A DNA stretch of 16,653 bases from JBHENN01 sp046262015 (GTDB taxonomy: Bacteria; Actinomycetota; CADDZG01; WHSQ01): NCBI GenBank assembly GCA_046262015.1, contig JBHENN010000105.1, positions 1 to 16,653 of the forward strand, given 5' to 3'. Shown piece after piece: positions 4,941-10,758 of this stretch. The translations under genes and the position numbers were made by a program. The notes below the pieces were generated by a model, which ran no database searches, was not told where the DNA came from, and saw only the letters and a list, made by a program, of their open reading frames with translations. Numbering within the stretch: position 1 is the stretch's first letter; each line of letters opens with the position of its first letter.

Positions 4941-7562
4941 CTTCGGCTTGCTCGTGCGCTTGGACCGGGGTTTGCTCTTCGTCTTGCGTGCCGGCGCCTT
5001 GACGCGCTTCTCGGCGAGCAGCTCCGCGGCGCGCTCCAGGGTCAAGCCCTCGATCGTGTCGCTCGAAGGCAGCGACGCGTTGGTCGTGCCGTCGGTGACG
5101 TAGGGGCCGAAGCGTCCGTCCTTCAGCAACAGCGCCGCACCGGTCGCGGGATCGGCGCCCAGCTCTCGCAGGGGGGCTGCCCCGCGTCCGCGTCCCTGCT
5201 TCGGCTGGGCAAGCAGAGCGAGAGCCTCCTCGCGGGTCAGCGTGAAGAGCAGCTCCTCCGACCCGAGCGTGCGCGTGTCGGCGCCGCGCTTGAGGTAGGG
5301 GCCGTAGCGTCCGTTCATCACGAGGATCTCAATGCCGTCGGCGTCGGCTCCGAGCGAGCGAGGCAACGACAACAGCTTCAGCGCATCGTCCAGCGTGACC
5401 GTCTCGGGCTGCATCGACTTCAGCAGGGACGCGGTCGGAGGTTTGTCCTTGGACCCCTCCTCAGCCTCTCCGAGCTGCACGTACGCCCCGTACCGCCCGT
5501 TCTTCAGCACCACCGGCTTGGACGACACCGGATCCGCCCCCAGCACCCGATCGCCGCTGGGAGCATCCAGGAGCTCGTTCGCCTTCTCGAGGGTCAGCTC
5601 ATCCGGCGCGACATCCTCGGGCACCGAGGCGCGGTCCTCGCCTCGCTCGAGGTAGGGGCCGAAGCGCCCCACACGGAGGACTATCGGGCGGCCATCGTCG
5701 CCCGACCCTACGGTGAAGGAGTTGATCGCACGCGGATCGATCTCGTCCAAGCGTTCCGAGACCATCGTCTTCAGCCCGGGTCGTCCGTTGCCGAAGAAGA
5801 ACCGGCCGAGCCACGGCACCGCCTCCTCCTTCCCGGACGCGATCTCGTCGAGATCGTCTTCCATGCGGGCGGTGAAGCCGTAGTCGACGAGCTGCTCGAA
5901 ATGCTTCTCGAGCAGATCGACCACGGCGAACGCGGTGAACGAGGGGACAAGGGCGGTCCCCTTCTTCCAGACGTATCCGCGATCCAGGATCGTCGAGACG
6001 ATGCTGGCATAGGTCGACGGTCGTCCGACCCCGATCTCCTCCAGCTTCTTGATCAGCGATGCTTCGGTGAACCGCGCCGGTGGCTGGGTCGCATGGGCCT
6101 TGGCCTCCAGCTCGGTCACGGCGAGCTCTTGTCCCTCCCTCAGCTCGGGAAGATGCACCTCCCGGTCCTCGAGCTCGGCGTCGGGATCGTCGGCTCCCTC
6201 GACGTACGCGCGCAGGAAACCGGGGAAGGTGATCACCTTCCCGCCGGCCGCGAACTCAGCGTCTTCGCCGTCGGAGGAGACACCCCCGATCCGCACCTGG
6301 ACGCTCTGTCCGCGCGCATCGCTCATCTGCGACGCCATCGTGCGCTGCCATACGAGCTCGTAGAGACGCGCTTCCTCGCCCGAAACCTCGGGGGCTACCT
6401 GCTTCGGCGATCGGAAGGCATCTCCGGCCGGCCTGATCGCCTCGTGTGCCTCCTGCGCGTTCTTCACCTTGCGCTTGTAGCGGCGCGGCTCGGCAGGGAG
6501 GTAGTCGGGTCCGTACAGGTCTCGCACGTTGCGGCGCGCCGCGTCGATAGCGGTCTCCGAGAGCGTCGTGCTGTCCGTTCGCATGTAGGTGAGGTAGCCC
6601 TTGTTGTAGAGGCTCTGAGCAACATCCATCGTCCGTCTGGAGCTGAACCGCAACTTGCGCGCGGCTTCCTGTTGGAGCGTCGACGTGATGAACGGCGGAT
6701 AGGGCGATCGCTTGAACGGCTTCTCGTCTATCGACCGGACCGCGAACGTGGCAGGTCGGAGCCGATCGGCCAGCGCTCCAGCAGCATCGCCGTCGAGGAC
6801 GACGACGTCCTCGGTGGCCAGCGTGCCATCGGCACGGAAGTCCTTGCCGGTCGCGACGCGCCGCCCGTCGAGGTTGACCAGGGTCGCCGGGAAGCCCGGC
6901 GCGCCGCCAGGGTCGACCGCCTCGCGCGCCGCGAAACGAGCTTCCAGATCCCAATAGCCGGCCGAGCGGAAGCGGATGCGTGCCCGCTCGCGCTCGACGA
7001 GGATCTTGGTCGCCACGCTCTGCACGCGCCCCGCGGACAGCTTCGGCAGCACCTTCTTCCACAACACCGGCGAGACCTCGTAGCCGAACAGCCGATCCAG
7101 GATCCGTCTGGCCTCCTGGGCGTCGACCAGACGGCGGTCGAGGTCGCGGGGGTTCCGCACCGCCGCCTCGATCGCCCCCCGCGTGATCTCGTGGAAGACC
7201 ATGCGCTTCACCGGCACCTGGGGGGACAGGACCTCGAGCAGGTGCCACGCGATCGACTCCCCCTCGCGGTCCTCATCGGTCGCGAGGTACAGCTCGCTCG
7301 CGTGCTTCAGCAGGTCCTTGAGCTTCTTGACCTGCTGCTTCTTCTTGGCCGGGACCACGTAAAGGGGCTTGAAGTCGTTGTCGACGTCGACGCCGAGGCG
7401 GGCCCAGGGCTCGCCCTTGTAGGCCGCCGGGATGTCGGCGGCAGTAGGAGGCAGGTCGCGGATGTGCCCGATCGAGGACTCCACCACGAAGTCCTTGCCG
7501 AGGATGGACGCGATCGTCTTGGCCTTGGCGGGCGACTCGACGATCACCAGGGGCTTGGGCAC
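4935..7562 (-). CDS. topA: DNA topoisomerase I (type IA)
   Basis: An 875-residue type IA topoisomerase that relaxes negative supercoils. The Toprim domain opens with VIVESPAKAKT (Glu9) and continues to DEDREGE, where D96, D98 and E100 bind magnesium. SAGRVQSVA is at 176-184. The nucleophile is Tyr326 in YMRTDS. The C-terminal part carries four repeats each marked by G-R-F/Y-G-x-Y (632, 689, 751 and 816) and ends in a Lys/Arg-rich tail. It lacks the cysteine zinc fingers of E. coli TopA, as in actinobacterial enzymes, where the basic tail aids processivity. The GTG at 7562 is preferred, with AAGGAG just upstream and the usual VPKPLVIVESP start; a TTG at 7607 would add 15 unlikely residues. First gene of the topA-tmk-holB-tRNA cluster. 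Confidence 0.96.
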   Translation of the reverse strand: MPKPLVIVESPAKAKTIASILGKDFVVESSIGHIRDLPPTAADIPAAYKGEPWARLGVDVDNDFKPLYVVPAKKKQQVKKLKDLLKHASELYLATDEDREGESIAWHLLEVLSPQVPVKRMVFHEITRGAIEAAVRNPRDLDRRLVDAQEARRILDRLFGYEVSPVLWKKVLPKLSAGRVQSVATKILVERERARIRFRSAGYWDLEARFAAREAVDPGGAPGFPATLVNLDGRRVATGKDFRADGTLATEDVVVLDGDAAGALADRLRPATFAVRSIDEKPFKRSPYPPFITSTLQQEAARKLRFSSRRTMDVAQSLYNKGYLTYMRTDSTTLSETAIDAARRNVRDLYGPDYLPAEPRRYKRKVKNAQEAHEAIRPAGDAFRSPKQVAPEVSGEEARLYELVWQRTMASQMSDARGQSVQVRIGGVSSDGEDAEFAAGGKVITFPGFLRAYVEGADDPDAELEDREVHLPELREGQELAVTELEAKAHATQPPARFTEASLIKKLEEIGVGRPSTYASIVSTILDRGYVWKKGTALVPSFTAFAVVDLLEKHFEQLVDYGFTARMEDDLDEIASGKEEAVPWLGRFFFGNGRPGLKTMVSERLDEIDPRAINSFTVGSGDDGRPIVLRVGRFGPYLERGEDRASVPEDVAPDELTLEKANELLDAPSGDRVLGADPVSSKPVVLKNGRYGAYVQLGEAEEGSKDKPPTASLLKSMQPETVTLDDALKLLSLPRSLGADADGIEILVMNGRYGPYLKRGADTRTLGSEELLFTLTREEALALLAQPKQGRGRGAAPLRELGADPATGAALLLKDGRFGPYVTDGTTNASLPSSDTIEGLTLERAAELLAEKRVKAPARKTKSKPRSKRTSKPKR

Positions 7563-7566
7563 GCGA

Positions 7567-7572
7567 CTCCTT
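7567..7572 (-). promoter_or_regulatory. Ribosome binding site of topA
   Basis: AAGGAG on the minus strand ends 4 bases before the GTG at 7562. It decides the start, because no such site precedes the upstream in-frame TTG at 7607. Confidence 0.7.
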
Positions 7573-7635
7573 CGCTGGGCACGGGGTGAGGCTAGAGGCT
7601 CGGGCAACGCTCCCGGCGGGAGGTTGAAGACCTCG

Positions 7636-7652
7636 GAGATAGGGCTTATCTC
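7636..7652. promoter_or_regulatory. Palindrome overlapping the topA -10 region
   Basis: GAGATA-GGGCT-TATCTC is a perfect 6-bp inverted repeat with a 5-base centre. It covers the proposed -10 hexamer and start point of topA transcription. A dimeric repressor bound here would block topA; alternatively it could form a hairpin at the 5' end of the transcript. No known regulator's consensus is recognised. Confidence 0.4.
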
Positions 7653-7674
7653 ACCTATCCGGGCGTCCTGTCAA
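7645..7674 (-). promoter_or_regulatory. Putative sigma70-type promoter of topA
   Basis: On the minus strand a perfect -35 box TTGACA (7674-7669) is followed after 18 bases by GATAAG (7650-7645), a fair -10 match. The start point would be near 7638, giving a leader of about 75 bases before topA. This is the clearest consensus-like promoter noticed in the window and suits a housekeeping operon. Confidence 0.55.
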
Positions 7675-7731
7675 CCAACGCCTCTCGGATCGGGGCATTC
7701 CCAGGAGCCCCGGGCGCCCCCCGTAGACGGC

Positions 7732-7737
7732 TAGCAT
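7732..7737 (+). promoter_or_regulatory. Putative -10 box for a near-leaderless dedA transcript
   Basis: TAGCAT (TANNNT type) ends 8 bases before the GTG at 7746, and no Shine-Dalgarno precedes that GTG. A transcript starting a base or two before the start codon is common in Actinomycetota. No good -35 is seen. Confidence 0.35.
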
Positions 7738-7745
7738 CGGGCGCC

Positions 7746-8369
7746 GTGGAAGCCCTGATGGAGGTCATGGAGGGATGGGTCCGGGACTACGGCTACATCG
7801 CGATCTTCCTGCTCATGACCGCGGAATCCGCCCTGATCCCCTTCCCCAGCGAGGTCACGATGCTGGTGGGCGGCTGGTACAGCGCTGATGGCTCCCTCAG
7901 CTTCTTCTGGGTCGGGACGGCCGGCGTCCTCGGCAATCTCGTCGGCTCGTGGGCGGCCTACGTGCTGGGGCGGGTCACCGGGCGTGCGCTCCTCGACCGC
8001 TACGGCCGCTACGTCTTCATCCGCCGCCACGAGATCGATCGCGCCGAGAAGTGGTGGGACAAGCGGGGGGACGCCGCGACCTTCATAGGCAGGCTCCTGC
8101 CGGTGATCCGCACCTTCATCTCGCTGCCCGCGGGGATAGCGCGCATGCCCTTCGGCAAGTTCACGCTCTACACGTTCCTCGGCGTCATCCCGTGGACCTT
8201 CGGGCTCACCTACCTCGGCGTGCTCGTCGAGGACAACTGGCGCAAGGTCATCGAGTACTTCGACATCCCCACCTTGGTCATCGGGACGGCGGTCGTGGGT
8301 GCGGTCGTCGCCTGGATCGTCATCCATCGCAAGAGGAGAGGCGCGGCCGCCGAGAGGCCCGCAGAGTAG
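7746..8369 (+). CDS. DedA/SNARE-associated family membrane protein
   Basis: A 207-residue integral membrane protein of the DedA family, implicated in phospholipid-carrier flipping and proton-dependent membrane homeostasis. The N-terminal re-entrant segment has ESALIPFPSE (27-36). The signature FIGRLLPVIRTFISLPAG lies at 113-130, with R116 and R122 spaced as the two essential arginines of E. coli YqjA. Further helices lie at about 140-160 and 175-194, followed by a basic tail (HRKRR). The length is normal. It stands alone on the plus strand, divergent from topA and convergent with the HD-domain gene. The GTG at 7746 fits a leaderless start; the ATG at 7758 with GGAAG before it is an alternative. 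The exact substrate cannot be told from sequence. Confidence 0.88.
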   Translation: MEALMEVMEGWVRDYGYIAIFLLMTAESALIPFPSEVTMLVGGWYSADGSLSFFWVGTAGVLGNLVGSWAAYVLGRVTGRALLDRYGRYVFIRRHEIDRAEKWWDKRGDAATFIGRLLPVIRTFISLPAGIARMPFGKFTLYTFLGVIPWTFGLTYLGVLVEDNWRKVIEYFDIPTLVIGTAVVGAVVAWIVIHRKRRGAAAERPAE

Positions 8370-8394
8370 GGCGAGCAGGGTGCGGGCCGCGCCC

Positions 8395-8408
8395 AGGGAC
8401 TGATCCCT
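8395..8408. terminator. Weak hairpin between convergent genes
   Basis: AGGGA-CTGA-TCCCT forms a 5-bp stem with a 4-base loop, 26 bases after the dedA stop and before the end of the convergent HD gene. It is followed by the 10-bp palindrome GCCTGCAGGC at 8417-8426. No T-run is present, so terminator function in either direction is only suggested by position. Confidence 0.3.
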
Positions 8409-8425
8409 AGAACAGTGCCTGCAGG

Positions 8426-8977
8426 CTAGGTGAGGCCGATGTCGCCGGCGACCAGCCCCAGACCTTCGATCGAGACGGCGAGGAACTCGTCCAGCGGCAG
8501 TCCGATCGAGGCCTCGACCCCGTGGATCTCCTCTCGCTCCACCCCCGGCGCGAACGACTTCTCCTTCAGCTTCTTCTTGACCGACGAGACCTTCATCCCG
8601 TGCGCCTTCTCGGGGCGGACGAGCGCCGCCGCCACCACCAGGCCGGCGACCGCGTCGGCGTGGACTATCGCCTTGGACATCAGGTCGGTCCGGTGCTCCT
8701 CGAAGCGGTGGCCCAGGATCGCGTTCAGGACGGCTTCGTCGTCGAAGCCCTCGGCGCGCAGCCACTCCACGGTTTGATGACCGTGGCGGTCGAGATCGTG
8801 CTCGGTTCGGTCGTAGTCGAGGTCGTGGAACAGGCCGGTGAGCCCCCAGCGATCCTCGTCCTCGCCGAAGCGGCGGGCGAGAGCGCGCATCACCCCCTCG
8901 ACCGAGATGAGATGCCGGTAGGTGATGTCCTTCTCGGAATACTTGCGAACGAGCGCGAGCGCGTCGGTCCGGTCCAC
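8426..8977 (-). CDS. HD-domain hydrolase (HDIG-type)
   Basis: A 183-residue protein dominated by an HD metal-dependent phosphohydrolase fold. The metal ligands are visible as H22 (YRHL), H51-D52 (GLFHDLDYD) and D108 (VHADAV), with further histidines H67 and H90 (ILGH). The family includes nucleotide and cyclic-nucleotide phosphohydrolases; the substrate here is not identifiable. There is no fused sensory or DNA-binding domain. The C-terminal part (about 120-183) is helical with a lysine-rich stretch (SSVKKKLKEK). The GTG at 8977 lies 6 bases after the stop of the second TrkA-like gene, so it is probably the last gene of that operon, although no Shine-Dalgarno is clear. Placement beside K+ regulators raises a nucleotide-second-messenger role, which is speculation. 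Confidence 0.82.
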   Translation of the reverse strand: MDRTDALALVRKYSEKDITYRHLISVEGVMRALARRFGEDEDRWGLTGLFHDLDYDRTEHDLDRHGHQTVEWLRAEGFDDEAVLNAILGHRFEEHRTDLMSKAIVHADAVAGLVVAAALVRPEKAHGMKVSSVKKKLKEKSFAPGVEREEIHGVEASIGLPLDEFLAVSIEGLGLVAGDIGLT

Positions 8978-8983
8978 TGCGCG

Positions 8984-9661
8984 CTAGTCGCCGGTGAGGA
9001 TGCGCTGCAGATCGGCCTCCGCCTCGGGCGCGGCGATCGCGAGGACCTCGTCACCGAGCTCGAGCGGCGTGTCGGCGCTCGGCGTGATCACGTGGCGGTC
9101 CCGGACGATCGCCACGAGGGTGCAATCGGGCGGTAGCTTGAGGTCCGCGCACGTCTTGGCAACGGCGGGCGAGCCTTCGGCGAGCGTGACCTCGAGCAAC
9201 GCGGCTTCCCCGGCGCGGAGGCTCATGAGTCGGACGAGATCCCCGACCGACACCGCCTCCTCCACCAATGAGGTGAGGAGATGAGGCGTGCTCACCGCGA
9301 CGTCGACGCCCCAGGACTCGGTGAAGAGCCAGCTGTTGTCGGGATGGTTGACGCGCGCCACGACGCGCGGGACGGCGAACTCTTGCTTGGCCAGCAGCGA
9401 GATGACGAGGTTGTCCTCGTCGTCGCCGGTGGCGGCGACGACGACGTCGCACGACGACAGCACGGCGGCGTCGAGGGTATGGAGCTCGCACGCGTCGCCC
9501 TCGACCCAGTTCACCTCCAACTCCCGCCTCAGCGTCTGCACCAGGGCCTTGTTCTGCTCGATCAAGGTCACGTGATGCCCCTTGGACATCAGGTCCTTGG
9601 CCACGTACTGGCCCACGTTGCCCGCACCGGCGATCGCGATGCGGAAGCGCCCGCTCGTCAT
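8984..9661 (-). CDS. ceoC: TrkA-family K+ regulatory protein (CeoC-like)
   Basis: A 225-residue cytosolic regulator with an N-terminal Rossmann RCK/TrkA-N domain and a C-terminal TrkA-C ligand-binding domain. The dinucleotide motif is IAGAGNVG at 10-17 and the acidic residue ending the second strand is E35 (TLIEQN). CDVVVAATGDDEDNLVISLLAK is the usual D/N-containing loop region. TrkA-C lies at about 145-222 (MSLRAGEAALLEVTLAEGSP). It probably binds NAD(H) or a nucleotide and gates a potassium transporter. The ATG at 9661 overlaps the stop of the upstream paralogue as ATGA, so the two are co-translated and likely form a hetero-oligomer, as proposed for CeoB/CeoC of M. tuberculosis. Longer upstream frames merely run antisense to the paralogue's frame and are not real. 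Confidence 0.9.
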   Translation of the reverse strand: MTSGRFRIAIAGAGNVGQYVAKDLMSKGHHVTLIEQNKALVQTLRRELEVNWVEGDACELHTLDAAVLSSCDVVVAATGDDEDNLVISLLAKQEFAVPRVVARVNHPDNSWLFTESWGVDVAVSTPHLLTSLVEEAVSVGDLVRLMSLRAGEAALLEVTLAEGSPAVAKTCADLKLPPDCTLVAIVRDRHVITPSADTPLELGDEVLAIAAPEAEADLQRILTGD

Positions 9662-10320
9662 TCGGGCCGGCCGACCTTCTTGAGGTCCTCGCCCAACGAG
9701 GCCGCCTCCTGCCGCACCACCGACACGTGAAGGATGTCGCCGTCCTGAAGGGTCAGACCCTTGTCCGGGACCCGCGGGACGCCGAACCTGCTGACCGCGA
9801 TCACGCGCCGGCGCCCATCCAGATCGAGATCGAGCGAGCTCTTGCCCAGCGCCTCCACCGGGGCCGGGAGCGCAGTGATGACGACCTCGCCGTTGTCCAC
9901 CGTGTACTCGACCGGGACCTCCTCGGGCAGCATCGCTCGCAGAACCTGATCGGTCGTCCATCGCACCGTTGCGACCGTCTGGATGCCGAGGCGCTGGTAG
10001 ATCTGGGCGCGCCGGGGATCGTAGATGCGGGCGACCACGGCAGGGACCCGGTAATGCTCCTTGGCCACGCGCGCGGAGACGATGTTCGAGTTGTCGCCGC
10101 TGGTCACGGACGCGAACCCGGCTGCGTCTGCGATCCCCGCCTCTTCGAGCACCTCCTGGTCGAACGCGAACCCGATGACCTGCCGGCCCTCGAAGTTCGG
10201 CTTCAACCGCTCGAACGCTTTCGCGTCCTTGTCCACGACGGCGACCGAGTGGCCGAGGCGTTCCAAGCTCGAAGCAAGCTCGGAACCGACCCGTCCACAG
10301 CCGGCGATAATCACGTGCAC
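9658..10320 (-). CDS. ceoB: TrkA-family K+ regulatory protein (CeoB-like)
   Basis: A 220-residue RCK/TrkA-type regulator, first gene of its operon. The Rossmann motif IAGCGRVG is at 5-12, followed by the strand-ending acidic residue D30 (VAVVDKD). The SGDNSN loop and the VVARIYDPRRAQIYQRLGI segment are typical of TrkA-N. TrkA-C occupies roughly 135-215 and ends with GDILHVSVVRQE. The GTG at 10320 was chosen because GGAGG lies 9 bases upstream and the fold begins at once (MHVIIAGCGRVG); an ATG at 10356 would add 12 residues. It is divergent, by 55 bases, from the OB-fold gene and the KimA-like transporter. The same arrangement in M. tuberculosis (Rv2691/Rv2692 beside Rv2690c and Rv2694c) supports the name. 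Confidence 0.9.
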   Translation of the reverse strand: MHVIIAGCGRVGSELASSLERLGHSVAVVDKDAKAFERLKPNFEGRQVIGFAFDQEVLEEAGIADAAGFASVTSGDNSNIVSARVAKEHYRVPAVVARIYDPRRAQIYQRLGIQTVATVRWTTDQVLRAMLPEEVPVEYTVDNGEVVITALPAPVEALGKSSLDLDLDGRRRVIAVSRFGVPRVPDKGLTLQDGDILHVSVVRQEAASLGEDLKKVGRPE

Positions 10321-10329
10321 TTGCGGAAG

Positions 10330-10334
10330 CCTCC
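10330..10334 (-). promoter_or_regulatory. Ribosome binding site of ceoB
   Basis: GGAGG on the minus strand ends 9 bases before the GTG at 10320 and favours that start over the ATG at 10356, which lies upstream of this site. Confidence 0.6.
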
Positions 10335-10363
10335 AAGCCTCAGGCGGTCGAGGCATCCTGCCA

Positions 10364-10369
10364 TACTCT
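10364..10369 (+). promoter_or_regulatory. Putative -10 box for a leaderless OB-fold transcript
   Basis: TACTCT ends exactly 6 bases before the ATG at 10376, and no Shine-Dalgarno lies in between. This is the geometry of a leaderless actinobacterial gene whose transcript begins at the start codon. No convincing -35 box is present. Confidence 0.4.
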
Positions 10370-10375
10370 CGTTCC

Positions 10376-10753
10376 ATGTCGGCGCTCCGCGGCCTCCTGG
10401 GACGCCTCGCGAAACCGCCCGAGGAGATCCGCGCGGAGCACTTGCGCGAATGGGCTTCTTCCATCCCCGGCGCCGTCGCTCTGGCGGACATGGAACCGCG
10501 CCAGCGTGCCCGCGTCGCCGGCGTCGTGCGAAACATCCGGATCGATCCGCGTGAAGGCCAGGGCTTCATCGAGGCGACGGTGACCGATGGGACCGGCACG
10601 CTCGTGGCCCGGTGGCTCGGCAGGTCGTCGTTGTCCGGGGTCAAGCTGGGAGTAGGGCTCGTGATGGAAGGCATCGCGGCCGCAGGAGACGACGACGAGC
10701 TGGTCATCCTGAATCCCGAGTACGAGCTGATCCTTGCGCCGGAGCACGGCTAG
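10376..10753 (+). CDS. OB-fold nucleic-acid-binding protein (Rv2694c-like)
   Basis: A 125-residue protein whose residues about 45-120 form an OB-fold resembling RecG/RecJ-type single-strand-binding modules. ARVAGVVRNIRIDPREG begins the barrel, FIEATVTDGTGTLVARWLG is the central pair of strands, and VMEGIAAAGDDDELVILNPEYELI closes it. The first 40 residues are a helical arm (GLLGRLAKPPEEIRAEHL). The homologous gene in M. tuberculosis (Rv2694c) sits in the same neighbourhood near ceoBC; its function is not established to my knowledge. The permease GTG is only 5 bases after its stop, so the two are co-transcribed. The ATG at 10376 fits a leaderless start. A nucleic-acid or nucleotide ligand is inferred from the fold only. 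Confidence 0.8.
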   Translation: MSALRGLLGRLAKPPEEIRAEHLREWASSIPGAVALADMEPRQRARVAGVVRNIRIDPREGQGFIEATVTDGTGTLVARWLGRSSLSGVKLGVGLVMEGIAAAGDDDELVILNPEYELILAPEHG

Positions 10754-10758
10754 GGCAG

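Noticed and set aside
4833..7589. A 918-codon open frame on the plus strand
   Set aside because: It lies antisense to topA, whose catalytic motifs are all intact. Its product is Arg/Leu/Gly-rich without any domain, the usual mirror frame of a GC-rich gene.
8984..10336. A 450-residue version of the second TrkA-like protein
   Set aside because: The first 225 residues are an out-of-frame reading of the ceoB-like gene. The true start is the ATG at 9661 in the ATGA overlap.
9658..10707. A 349-residue version of the first TrkA-like protein
   Set aside because: The extension runs antisense through the OB-fold gene and has low-complexity Ser/Pro/Arg sequence. The GTG at 10320 has the ribosome site and begins at the Rossmann fold.
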